Origin: Branchipolynoe longqiensis
Taxonomy: Eukaryota > Annelida > Polychaeta > Phyllodocida > Polynoidae
Assembly (NCBI GenBank): GCA_030323885.1
Contig: CM059194.1
Location: forward strand, 4,937,691 to 5,001,690
Reading direction: 5' to 3'
DNA length: 64,000 nt
The notes under the pieces were generated by a model. It saw only the letters and a list, made by a program, of their open reading frames with translations, was not told the DNA's origin and did not search any database. Below, piece by piece: positions 1 through 10,277 of this stretch (the stretch's first letter is position 1; each line of letters opens with the position of its first letter). The position numbers and the translations under genes are program-made.

Positions 1-504
1 GCCTTATGCGACTGATGCTGAACACAAAACATAGCGTAGACAAATGTACACTTGCTTTAGGTCATGGGTTTAGATCTTCTGAGATTTGGGATTAATATAT
101 CATGCTAATTGTGATAATCTACTTTAATTTAATTCTGAAGTAACTTTCATTTTACAGGGTTAATCTTAAGGTTTTTGGAATTAACATAATGTAAAATTCT
201 CTGATTATAAGGCAATATACAAGAGAGGGTTATGGGAAGTACAGGGACACAGCATGCAGAGGGTTAACGCAGACAGATAAGGATATATCCAGCCAGCACA
301 CAGGCCAGGTTGTGTGGGTGGGGTGTGCGGGGGCTGTCTCTCGCACCTCTATCTCGGGCTGTCAATCATGTATGTGTGGGGCGCTACAGCCAATGGGAGG
401 ACATCCATTGAGAAACAGCCTCTCCTACACTCTTCAAGCAGATTTTGTCGTACTACTATATACATGTATTACCAAAGTGAAGATAATTAAAGGATTCATT
501 GATT
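1..504. other. AT-rich stretch, no gene seen
   Basis: No domain, repeat unit or RNA structure is recognised. Short open frames here have no family signature and run into the adjacent LTR. It forms the left flank of the LTR that starts at 505. Confidence 0.5.
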
Positions 505-1012
505 TGTAAAATATTCTGATATTCGGCATATGAGAATGCAAATGTTCTATTACTGATTGGTGTATGTGACCAGGCACATGTATACATATATATATATATA
601 TATATGGTTTGGTGGTGCCTGAGTGTAAATATGCATAGTGGTGCTGGCAGGTGTGGGTATGATTGCACTCATGGCCTAGCCCCTCTGCTGGGATAGGGAT
701 CACCACACTCAAAAGGTCAAGGTTGGTGGTGGCCATGGGGCTATACAGCTTGTGGTGGTGGGCAGACCACTGGTATCCATGGGGATCAGGAATGCTGGAT
801 CCCTACTGGTAGGGCCAAGAATGCTTGATTCCGAATGGGGGAAAGGGGTGGCATGATACTGTACAATGAACCCATGTAACTATATAAGCAATACACCAGA
901 GGGCTGGAGTCGCTCTTCTACTTTACACTTTGTACTCTTCCTTTCTCTTTGTCTGTATTGTTTACACCATAGCCTGCCTACACAGCCACAGCTTCGAGCA
1001 TTAGACTCCACA
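505..1012 (+). mobile_element. LTR of retrotransposon family LTR-A (copy 1)
   Basis: It starts TGTAAAATATT and ends in CACA, and matches four other copies in the window (3145, 30788, 48915, 53564) along its length. It contains a TA dinucleotide run near 578-605, a TATA-like stretch near 882 and a pyrimidine-rich start-site region near 920-960, as expected of an LTR promoter. Unlike three sister copies it lacks a matching 4-bp target duplication (GATT left, AACT right). It may therefore be the 5' LTR of a truncated element or a rearranged solo LTR. Confidence 0.7.
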
Positions 1013-1154
1013 AACTGGTAACCATGACGAGTGGATTATTGGATTGGATTCTACAGATTGATTCTCTACTGAGATGCTGTGTTTTCAGGTATGTGTGTTG
1101 TGTTCTGTGTGACTGTCACTAGCAGTCATGTGTGAGGTGATAACTATCTACCTA

Positions 1155-1215
1155 CAGTGAGGGGTTTGTTTGTTGTTTTACGTCCTAGCCACATATAAGA
1201 TCATATCAGGGCAAT
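1155..1215 (-). mobile_element. SINE-1, 3'-end fragment
   Basis: It matches the reverse complement of the SINE-1 tail (TTTTACGTCCTAGC...ATATCAGG). Only the tail survives. SINE-1 is the tRNA-headed family with full copies at 18378, 38130 and 45698. Confidence 0.6.
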
Positions 1216-1269
1216 GAGGGGAGTACCTATCCTTAACTTGTACTGATGGCATTCTAACGAGAGTTTACT

Positions 1270-1845
1270 AAATAATATCTATGAAACATGGTCCAGTAAC
1301 AATACTAGTAATAGGTGAAGCATGATAATGTGATCATACCAATTTCAGAAACAAAGGAAATATGGTAGCATTACAATAACCAGAACTTCATAATAAGTAC
1401 AATAATATCCGTATGCACACCGACATGCATTATTTTACCTTTATTTGAGAATTACGAGTATGGATTGACTGAGTCAGGGATCGACCCCAAGATCTATCAT
1501 ACATGTATGTCGTGACACCAACCAATCCACTCCCAGTGGACAGGAATTATGTAAATAAAGCATTCAGACTATCTTATTAAATATTCACAACTATCAACAA
1601 ACAAACACAGGATCTTACACCAAACAGATAACATATTTACAACTGTAAAATAAATAAACCATGCATATTTTCACATAAAACTAATTAATATTCACACCTG
1701 TCACGTTAATAAACAATGCAGAATCTTTCACAAGCAGGACAAACTATTTTCAACTATCAGGTAAATAAACTATGCAGAATCCCATAAAAAACAATTAATT
1801 ATTCACATCTACTAGGTAAATAAACCCCATTACTTAAACATTGAT
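1270..1845. repeat. AT-rich region with weak ~60-bp repeats
   Basis: A motif like GTAAATAAACTATGCAGAATC recurs about every 45-65 bp between 1640 and 1830, alternating with ATTCACA segments. It is degenerate and no coding signal is seen. Confidence 0.4.
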
Positions 1846-1847
1846 AC

Positions 1848-1943
1848 TTGTTGCTTCCTAGCCAGGCGCTCGGCATTATTAGGATAGGGCAAGGAGCAGT
1901 GGAATGAGGAAGACCAATCGTCCGTGATTGAAATTTCCCCTGC
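1848..1943 (+). mobile_element. SINE-1 fragment with alternative tail
   Basis: The SINE-1 body (ACTTGTTGCTTCCTAGCC, then CGCTCGGCATTATTAGGAT) passes into a tail, GGAATGAGGAAGACCAATCG, shared with copies at 54565 and 18165. The tail ends at a TTAA in which the next element is inserted. Confidence 0.65.
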
Positions 1944-1947
1944 TTAA

Positions 1948-2274
1948 AGTTGCATAGTCCGATGAAAACATAAACCAAAACACTTATCTAAATTTGATTC
2001 TACATATTCAACTTAGACACTGGTGCACTTATTAAGCATGTGTTGCTGCATAGAAGGGCATAATAAGTCAATTAATAGAACCCTTACTACTGAAGTATAT
2101 GGTTTTGGAGTGCTTGGCAACATTATTTTGGCATGTTTTGATGTCGAATATCTCCTAATGTAGCCATTTAAAATTAAACTTACTTCAAACTAAACTAAAG
2201 TAGATTATAACGATTAGTATAATATATTTATCTCAGAAAATAGCAGAAACTCAAAAGCATCGGACTATGCAACT
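1948..2274. mobile_element. TTAA-flanked MITE, family M, copy M1
   Basis: It is 327 bp with terminal inverted repeats AGTTGCATAGTCCGATG and CATCGGACTATGCAACT, flanked on both sides by TTAA (1944-1947, 2275-2278). No coding capacity. The SINE tail copies at 18165 and 54790 carry an uninterrupted TTAATCAAT at the matching place and act as empty sites. TTAA duplications are typical of the piggyBac and Kolobok superfamilies; which applies cannot be decided here. Confidence 0.8.
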
Positions 2275-2278
2275 TTAA

Positions 2279-2730
2279 ACAACTAATGTACCACAACAAA
2301 AAGTAATCACACCAACGCACTAACTAATCACAACTATTAGCTAAATGAACTTTCAGAAATACTTCAGGACAATACAAATATACTAACAAAGCGGTTTAGT
2401 ATCAACTTCATTACGGAGAAAGCCTCATAAAATGGACATAATAGTGCAACAAGAAGAAAGGAAAAAAGGAAATGAAGAAGAGAAATCTCGGACAGACAAT
2501 GAAACTCTGTGATCACCACACACCATTAAAGGGCTTTATTATTCGGGTCAGGAAGTGTAAGCGGCATTTAAAACCTGGGGGAGGTGGGTTACCACGGTAA
2601 CAGCTTTTAATCATTATGAGTAAAGTAATTAAACTACTTTAATTAAGGACTGCAGGGAACATGTCGCAGGTCTGTGGATGAGCCAGGATGGCTGGACGTC
2701 GAGGCACCTGATGGAGGGACCATGTAAACA
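2279..2730. other. No gene seen
   Basis: Mixed AT-rich sequence between the MITE and the minisatellite. I recognise nothing in it. Confidence 0.5.
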
Positions 2731-3144
2731 GGGTGGGAGACATGTGATGTCACTTACACATACGGTGCTGTCAGTGATAGACAGGGTGGGTGACATGTGA
2801 TGTCACTTACACATATGGTGCTGTCAGTGATAGACAGGGTGGGTGACATGTGTTGCACTTACAGGCATGGTGCTTTCAGTGATAGACAAGGTGGGTGACA
2901 TGTGATGTCACTTACACACATGGTGCTGTCAGTGATATACATGTTGGGAGACATGTGATGTCACTTACACACATGGTGCTGTCAGTGATAGACATGTTGG
3001 GTGACATGTGTTGCACTTACATTATTGGTGCTGTCAATGATATACATGTTGGGAGACGTGATGTCACTTACACACATGGTGCTGTCAGTGATAGACATGT
3101 TGGGAGACATGTGATGTCACTTACACATATGATGGATGATATGT
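2731..3144. repeat. 53-bp minisatellite
   Basis: Units start GGGTGGGTGACATGTGATG; successive starts at 2731, 2784 and 2837 are exactly 53 bp apart. Core words are GATGTCACTTACACA and GGTGCTGTCAGTGATA. Open frames through the array are a by-product of the repeat. Confidence 0.9.
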
Positions 3145-3647
3145 TGTGGGATCTAATGCTCGGATATGTGCCTGTGTACGTAGGCTAGGAGTAAAACAAT
3201 ACAAACAAAGAGAAAGGAAGAGGGTAAAGTGTAAGAGAAGAGAGTCCAGCCCTCTGGTTTATTCTGTATATTGCACATGGATTCTTGGCATAGGATCATG
3301 CCATTCAATTCAACCAATAGGGACGCAGCATTCCCAGTTCCTCCAATAGGGAGTCAGCATTTCTGGTTACCATGACCACCAGTGGTCTGCTCACCACCAG
3401 AATTGACCTGTGGCCACCACCAACCTTGACCCCTATGTGCATTGACCCCTACCTCAGCACAGAGCCAGGCACTGAGTGCACTCACACCCAGACCTGACAA
3501 TCATGCCTATGTCTATAATTACCTGCCCTCTAGCATATATATATATACATACACAACATACATATACACACACTCTTGGCTTGCCACACAAAATAATAAT
3601 AGAGGATTTCCATTTCTCCCCTCTGCTGATTATCAGACTATTTTACA
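3145..3647 (-). mobile_element. Solo LTR, family LTR-A (copy 2)
   Basis: On the minus strand it runs from TGTAAAATA (3647) to CCCACA (3145). It is flanked by the 4-bp direct repeat ATGT (plus strand 3141-3144 and 3648-3651). The sister copies share the words ACCAGAGGGCTGGACTCTC and CTTCCTTTCTCTTTG. It lies inside the minisatellite, whose units continue on both sides, so it inserted after array formation. It is one of the more diverged copies. Confidence 0.85.
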
Positions 3648-4156
3648 ATGTGGTGTCACTTACACATAGCGTGATATAACTGGTATATAATGTGAGTGAC
3701 ATGTGGTGTCATTGACACATATCGTGATGTCACTGATAGACAAGGTGGGTCACCTATGGTGTCACTTACACATACGATGGGTGACATGTGGTGTCACTTA
3801 CACAAACTGTGGGTACATGTGGTGTCACTAACACACAATATGGGTGACACACGGTGTCAGTTATACATATGATGGGTGACATATGGTGTCACTTACACAC
3901 ATCCTAATATAACTGGTATACAGTGTGGGTGACATATTGTCACTTACAGAAATGATTGGTGATATGTGGTGGGACTTACATCTGGTGTCAATTACACATA
4001 TGATGATAGGATGGGTGACTGGTGGTGGGTGTCACTTACAACTATGGTGATGTCACTGATATACAAGGTGACTGATATGTGATCTCATTTACACATAAGG
4101 TGGGTGACATGTGGTGTCACTTATACATAGGGTGATGTCACTGATAAACAGGGTGG
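3648..4156. repeat. Degenerate continuation of the minisatellite
   Basis: Irregular copies of a GACATGTGGTGTCACTTACA motif spaced about 30-60 bp apart. This is the older, less homogeneous part of the array that also makes up 2731-3144 and 4157-4653. Confidence 0.75.
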
Positions 4157-4653
4157 GTGTCATGCCACGTCACTGCCGGAAGAATGTGGCTGATATGTGA
4201 TGTTATTTACACAAAATGGGGATGCCATGTGATGTCACTTCAACATAGCGGGGTGACATGTGATGTAATTTACACACAATGGGGATGCCATGTGATGTCA
4301 CTTCAACATAGCGGGGTGACATGTGATGTCATTTACACACAAGGGGGATGCCATGTGATGTCACTTCAACATAGCGGGGTGACATGTGATGTCATTTACA
4401 CACAAGGGGGATGCCATGTGATGTCACTTCAACATAGTGGGGTGACATGTGATGTTATTTACACACAATGGGGATGCCATGTGATGTCACTTCAACATAG
4501 CGGGGTGACATGTGATGTCATTTACACACAAGGGGGATGCCATGTGATGTCACTTGCACATAGCGGGGTGACATGTGATGCCATTTACACACAAGGGGGA
4601 TGCCATGTGATGTCACTTCAACATAGCGGGGGGACATGTGATGTCATTTACAC
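4157..4653. repeat. 63-bp minisatellite
   Basis: Near-identical units contain GGGGTGACATGTGATGTCAT and GGGGATGCCATGTGATG. The GCGGGGTGAC boundary recurs at 4248, 4311 and 4374, exactly 63 bp apart. As 63 is divisible by 3, a 182-codon frame with a 21-residue repeat stays open; I do not regard it as a gene. Each 63-mer is a doublet of the GATGTCACTT half-unit also seen in the 53-bp array. Confidence 0.9.
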
Positions 4654-4786
4654 ACAATTGGACACAAACACAGCAGCAGTATATAGTTGGCATTTTAATC
4701 AGTGAGTCAGGAGTACAGGTTGATCACATAATGTCAAATGCAATAGGAACATCTAGAACATAGTGAGGTCAGTAAGCTTTTAAACC
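4654..4786 (-). repeat. Ngaro outer 3' split repeat (B2)
   Basis: Nearly identical to 5115-5247 (ACAATTGGACACAAACACAG through GTGAGGTCAGTAAG). The left edge directly follows a minisatellite unit and so marks the 3' end of the retroelement. Confidence 0.85.
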
Positions 4787-4817
4787 CTATCCCGGTAAGC
4801 GTTGGGTGGGTGGGCGG

Positions 4818-5114
4818 CAATTCTTAAGGCTAGTCGCGTCCTCCTTTGCTCGTCCCGAAGTGAGCTGGCAGCCGCCAAACCCGGCCTTATATAGGCAGAG
4901 ACTGGACTAGTTCCAAAAAGCACCATAGGTGGCAGGTCAGTATCATTTAGTTTTAGCACTGGGGTTAATGTCCAAATGAAATCATAGACGGCGCTAGTGC
5001 CCAATACAAAGAAGTAATGTCCGAGTTTGAGTATAGGTGGCAGCATCAGGCTGATTAAGGTTAAGGCTATGGCTGTGTCTGAATGTCCAATTACCCGTGT
5101 TGCGGACATCACAA
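4818..5114 (-). repeat. Ngaro downstream copy of the leader repeat (A2)
   Basis: It repeats 10278-10570 almost exactly, beginning CAATTCTTAAGGCTAGTCGC and ending GTTGCGGACATC. It includes TTATATAGGC (4886-4895), a TATA-like word on both strands that could mark the promoter of the genomic RNA. Related copies occur alone at 25137-25612 and 35945-36426. Confidence 0.85.
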
Positions 5115-5247
5115 ACAATTGGACACAAACACAGCAGCAGTATATAGTTGGCATTTTAATCAGTGAGTCAGGAGTACAGGTTGATCACATAACGTCAAAT
5201 GCAATAGGAACATGTAGAACATAGTGAGGTCAGTAAGTTTTTAAACC
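5115..5247 (-). repeat. Ngaro inner 3' split repeat (B1)
   Basis: Second copy of the 133-bp repeat, overlapping the last codons of the recombinase frame (stop at 5230-5232), as is common in compact YR elements. It differs from 4654-4786 at three positions I could find. Confidence 0.85.
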
Positions 5248-6213
5248 AAATACAGATGAATGCTTAGTAGTGGCCGAACTGACCAATGTCCGTGGAACAT
5301 ATTTATAGACCGAATCAGACGACCAGGAACCAAGTTCTTTGATGTCCTCTAGAGGCACGCCCAAGCGAGCACATGCCTGGGCGCCACCCCTCCTTAGACT
5401 GTGTAGAGTGATCGCACCAGCCGCCGGGTGACCCACTGCCGACAGGGCCAGCCGCAAAGTATCCATTAATGCCTTGGGCCACAGAGGTGAACCGTCCAGT
5501 GTCACGAACGGTGGCCCACTCATAGCAGGCCGACTCGCTCGAAAGTATCGCTTCCAAGCGCTCACCGGACAGTATCTCGAGTTATGCACGGCGGGGACGA
5601 GAATCTCCAGTGGAGGCTCCGTGCGTGCCCTAGTTTTTGATGATCCTATGGTAACGATTAGGCCTTCGTTCGTCACTGATATGTCCCCCGCCTTCAGTGT
5701 GTGGCGGGATCCGAGCCCAGCTCGCGTAGTCCTAAGGTTGCTTTGGCGTATCAAGGTAAAGTACCCCAACAAGATAGCAGCAGTGAGAACAGGACCATTT
5801 CCTCCTGCCCTTTCGAAGAAGTCAACCACATCAATGATGTCATGTGGCTCGAGGGGCATGGCCTGTATTGTCATATGATTAGAGCCTCTGCGTATACCTC
5901 TTTTCGCCAACGACACCGCATACGAGTCAAAGCCCGCTATTTGACCACCAATTGCCAACACACAACCCCTCGCCCTACTCATATAGTTCATAATAGCACC
6001 AGGGGAGTCAAGGTCGTCTGAGAGGTGCAGGAGATAAGACAGGACATCATACTCAGAGGGTGCTGACGGGTCCACGTGATGTGTCTTCATGTAACGGATA
6101 TATCTAAATGCCTGGTTCTTTTTATTTTCCCAGGTTCCATCTGCAAGGCCATCCTCAATCATCGCAATTATTCGCCTATGATGATCGTCACCGTAACCTG
6201 GCAAGAAAGGCAA
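5230..6213 (-). CDS. Tyrosine recombinase of the Ngaro-like element
   Basis: A 327-residue frame of the phage-integrase fold, the enzyme that would integrate the circular cDNA of a YR retrotransposon. Catalytic residues visible: box-I Arg at ~156 in YFTLIRQSNL, a candidate Lys at ~193 in SSKTRA, H271 and R274 in HSLRRGGA, Trp at ~297 (in place of the usual second His) in GSWSSD, and the nucleophile Tyr, most likely Y305 in YKYVP (Y303 is the alternative). The frame opens after a stop at 6217-6219 and the first ATG is at 6162 (residue 18). The stop of the RNase H frame is just upstream at 6231, so translation may depend on reinitiation or fusion. This frame is uninterrupted, unlike gag and RT. 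Confidence 0.9.
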   Translation of the reverse strand: MPFLPGYGDDHHRRIIAMIEDGLADGTWENKKNQAFRYIRYMKTHHVDPSAPSEYDVLSYLLHLSDDLDSPGAIMNYMSRARGCVLAIGGQIAGFDSYAVSLAKRGIRRGSNHMTIQAMPLEPHDIIDVVDFFERAGGNGPVLTAAILLGYFTLIRQSNLRTTRAGLGSRHTLKAGDISVTNEGLIVTIGSSKTRARTEPPLEILVPAVHNSRYCPVSAWKRYFRASRPAMSGPPFVTLDGSPLWPKALMDTLRLALSAVGHPAAGAITLHSLRRGGAQACARLGVPLEDIKELGSWSSDSVYKYVPRTLVSSATTKHSSVFGLKTY

Positions 6214-6230
6214 ATATTAGATCGGGCAGG

Positions 6231-8908
6231 TTAGAGGTCGGCTGTTAGTACATCATCATGTGATACCACAATGCAATCGAGGCCACGCTGCGCAATTTGA
6301 CGGACCGCCACCCGCCTGGCATCGTGATCAAATGACATCCTGCTCAGCGCGTCCGCGAAGGGAATGTCTTTGCCGTGTTTGTGTCTTATAATGACCTCAG
6401 TGCTAGCCAGCGCCGCATAGAGCCAAATCTCTCTCGTGCATGCCGTGATAATCGGATCTTTCCCTGCCCCTGAGGTGAGGGCCTGTTGTGAAGCTGCGTT
6501 GTCAGTGTTGATGTATAGTGTGAAGATGTGTGGATTTTCAGGGGCAAGGCTTTTTACGGCAGCTACCAGGTTAAGAGCCTCAAGCTGCGCGATGTTGTAG
6601 TTTCGACTTGTAATTTTGTGAGAGTAGGCTGACGCGTAGTAGTGGGTTGGGGAGTGGGCCCCGCCCCCTAGGAGCGATGAATCGCACTCGATTGTCCACC
6701 CGATCTGTTGGCTGTCTGGAAGTAGAACCACCCGTTCGATGATTGGGCAAACCCAACGAACCAGTCCAAGTCCATGTGCATGGTGCTCGGGATCGGGTGT
6801 TTACCTCTGAAGGGCGATGCGCACAGCGCCTCGAGAATTCGGGTCATAAACCTTCTGGCCGGTCTGACACACTTAGCCACGTGTTGAAGTCTTCCCACCA
6901 GGCGCTGCAGGTCCTTGCGTGATGCGACCTTCCGTCCCCTCCAGAGCTTACATTCGTTAGTCACATCGAGAAGCTTCCCTGGCGGGATCTTGACGGTCAT
7001 TTCAGTCATCGAAACACTGAATCCCAGCCAGTCCACCTCTTTCGAGGGAGGTGAGCATTTCGATCTCACCAGGACCAAGCCAAGTTCATCGGTAATCCTG
7101 ATCACATCGGCATAGGCTCTGCTGGCCTGCTGGGGTGTAGCTGCCACACCCACAAAATCGTCAAGATAGCACAGAGCATGATGCCCCTTTTGCCTCATAA
7201 GGTATACTACAGCGTTCGTGGTGCGAACACACGCCATTGATGATGTCCTACATCCAAATGGGGGATCTATGTCTATGTATATACGTTTGTTCACATTAAT
7301 GCCAAGGAGAGGGATAGATAATGGACAGGCATGGAGTTGTCGGTAAGCCCTTGCCAGATCCACACACCAAATCATGGCTCCCCTTCCTGCCCTTACTACC
7401 TCATCAGCGAGGTCCATAATCCCGGGCAGGATGTATGACGCCGGCTGACCCAGATACTGGCCCTTCCTGATGCCCGCATTTACACTTTTCCCCGGTGGGT
7501 AACTTAGATCAACAATTACTCTTCTCTCGTCCGATCCGTGCTTTGGGCGGGTCATGAGCGGGCTTACCTGGGTCCATGGTACGAATGGAGGGCTCTCAAA
7601 TGGTCCCAGCATGGCTCCATATGTCAGTTCCGTCTCCACATAGTTCTGTATGCATTGGGCGCTCACTGGGTCATTATGGTGGTTGGCCGTTGCCAGGGTT
7701 GGCGGCCCATCTCCCGTAAAGTCCACCGGCCAACCGCACTCGAGAAAATCAATGAGTTGCCTGTCGTGGTATCCAGCTAGCATCCTTTTCCATGCTGCTA
7801 TGTTAAGTCCTGACGGCACCCGTAGCCGTACTCCTAGGAAGTTAGGGATTGCCGAGGCCCTTACCATGTCATAGATTTTAAGATAATGTACACTGTCGTT
7901 CCAGAGCTTCCTTTCCGTGTGTGGCCAGAATGATTCGAGAGTAGATCTATATTGGTGGGGCGTAGGTGGCGTGTCGTACGCCACCATCTCAGTCTCATCG
8001 ATAACATCGACTATTTGTTCAATGTCGTCCAGATCGTGATGTTCAGACATCATCAAGCAGGGGTCATCCCGTCTTAGGCTCCTAGGCCCAGCGGCATGAG
8101 GTCTAAGAAAGGTCGTTGTGTCGCACCTGCCTCGGTCGTTCCTTTCCCACCCTGTATCTCTCTCATCACCATCGGCAGAAGCTGTGAGTTTCCTTTTACG
8201 GGATGCAAGCATGGGTAGACTGCCATTACCCAAGTCTCCTCCACCCTGATTCGTTTTTGGGTAGCCTTCCAATACAGGGCGTTGTACAACTGTATGGCCA
8301 ATCCCCTTGTCATCTCAGCCGCTACTGCTTTGCCGCTGCAATTCCATGATAGGGCTGTGTGCCGGGCTCAGTCTTCCGATCATTGCAATAGCCGAACAGT
8401 GGTCTTCAATACCCTCGCCCGTTCCTATGATATCGTCGTCGCCCGTTATGTTTGAGACCTCGTTATCAGCATCAGTCCCATATGCCTCAGCCTGTAGTGC
8501 GTCTTTCCCATGGTGCGTGGGAACGTGGCGGCATTCCGTTATGTTTCCTTCTGTGCCCGGCGGGTCCGAACTGTATATGAATTTTCCCAGCTTGGCTGGT
8601 CCTGTTCTGGGTGATTGTGCTATCACCGGGCTCGTTTCTAAGACGCTATCAGCATCAAAGATCTCTGGCTCATTGTCAGCATCAGTGCATGCTGTGACTC
8701 CTTGTTGTCCGTTATCTCTGCTTTGAGGCGTGCCTCCGTCCTGGTCTGATTCCTGACTTGTATCAGGCTCGCTATCGCTCGTGTAATTAGCGTTATCAGT
8801 CTCCTTTCCGCTTTTATCGCGTTTGCCGTCATTAACCGTTTCAATTTCAGCGACGTGTTCACGTTCCACGGTTTGTCCTGCTTCGTGGTCGCTATTTAAA
8901 AATCCGGT
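6231..8908 (-). pseudogene. Reverse transcriptase-RNase H of the Ngaro-like element (broken)
   Basis: The frame opens at 8908, overlapping the gag end by about 13 bases. It has an acidic N-terminal region, then the RT palm: VIVDLSYPPG, motif A CVDLARAYRQL, motif B PFGCRTSS, and catalytic YLDD at 7157-7168. RNase H follows with Asp in IECDSS, Glu in QLEALN, Asp in YINTDN and Asp in FADALS. It is interrupted by a TGA at 8315-8317 between the acidic region and RT, and by a frame change near 6729-6734, where one G appears lost from a G run just before RNase H. No ATG lies near the opening, so it is probably expressed as a frameshift fusion with gag in active relatives. An acidic leader ahead of RT is not something I can assign. 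Confidence 0.88.
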
Positions 8909-10260
8909 TTACTTTCTCGGGCTGCGGTGGCTCTTTCTTGCGCACGTTTTTTATTCATACACAGCTTTTCTGGATGTACATTTGCCTTTTTTGTCTTCTG
9001 CGCGCACCAAGCGCAAAGGTGGCACCTCCTGTCCGGTTGTATGCCATGAGATGTTGCAAACGTACACTGTCCCCAGTTGTACTCCTTGCACGGCCTCCCG
9101 TCATTGTCCCTATCGTACTCAATTTTGGCGTATTCAGCAGCGCTCTTTTGGTCTTGTACCGCCGTTCATGTCGTTTGCTGGTCGGTACGCTTACCCGCCC
9201 TGAGTGCCTGCTTTGTCTTGTCCAATCGCGAACCCACCGAACATACATCGCGTTGTACGTCTTTAATCGCGTATTTGTCCGTCCATCCCGCCGGCAGACG
9301 CCCGTCCGATATCATGGTAAAGAAGGTCTCCGACCACTGCCTGCACGTGTACCAGTCCCACATGCAGGCCATTGTCGCTAGTTGGTGTAAATGTTCCAGT
9401 ACATTCTCTTTCCATGCTGTCGGGAGCTTCCTGTCTTTCGTCATTCTACAGAGGGCAGCAAAATACTCGGCCCATGTGGCCTCCTCCATAGCTATTTTTT
9501 CGTTTTTGTTCCCACGTATCACGTATCGGTGGGGCGCTAGGACCGAATTACCTTTCTTTTTCAGTATCGATGATCCTGCCGCCTCCAGGAGCTCGTTTAC
9601 GGCATCCGTCCTCCCATCGTCACGGTTGTCTAATGTTATTGGACCTTCGTAGTTTGACCGACGGCGGTGGTGTCGATTGCTTTCGTCACAGCTGTAGCTA
9701 TAGTGCCTCGGTGCGTCTCGTGTCTGTTCGTCCGGCCTCCTTGAGTGAGTTCGATAGCTTCGGCTTGAGCCCCCATAGCGCGGGGACCGGCTTGATGATG
9801 TTGATCGGTACCGCGTGGCACCCTGCCGCCGTCCGGGGGAGCGTCGAGGCGGTCTGTCATACGTGTCATCCCTCGTTGCAACTTCGCCGTGCGTGGGGGA
9901 CCGAGGCGTTGTTGATCGTTGTGTCGTCGTTTGCCTTGCCCTGATCATCATTCCGTCGATACGATCATTCACATTGTCGGCCATGTTGGTGATTTGCTGT
10001 TGCAGGCCTTCGATCAGTGCGGCCATGTTGCGTACCTCGCCTCCCGCCGGCTCGTCGTTGGCCCGGGGGCCGATGTCGTTGGCGGGCGACATGCGCCGTT
10101 CCACGGGGCGGCTGGACCATGCTTTTACCCCAATGTTGACGGGTGTAGAGACATCGTCCGCCGGGTGCTTGTTTTTTGCTTTCGTCTTTTTCGTTACTGC
10201 GTCGGTTTTCTTATGTACGGCGTTGGCACCCCGCTTCGGAGTCCGCTTTGTAGGCGGCAT
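8896..10260 (-). pseudogene. gag-like ORF1 of the Ngaro-like element (one internal stop)
   Basis: Starts at ATG 10258-10260 (MPPTKRTPKR) just inside the leader repeat and ends with TAA at 8896-8898, about 455 codons. A basic Arg/Ser-rich region (residues ~130-230) precedes a helical segment. The C-terminus holds a Cys/His array, CKEYNWGQC, CTFATSH and CHLCAWC, like the zinc-binding region of DIRS/Ngaro gag proteins. A TGA at 9166-9168 interrupts the frame just before that array; downstream codons continue in the same frame, so this looks like a point mutation (CGA to TGA is the simplest). Confidence 0.85.
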
Positions 10261-10277
10261 GTCGGTGTATGGCAGCC

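Noticed and set aside
2731..4653. CRISPR-like array (regular short repeats)
   Set aside because: Repeats are contiguous, not separated by unique spacers, and the context is an animal genome with SINEs and introns. The same applies to all other arrays here.
4157..4705. 182-codon frame with a 21-residue repeat
   Set aside because: It is the 63-bp minisatellite read in frame; it runs into the retroelement terminus and has no non-repeat domain.
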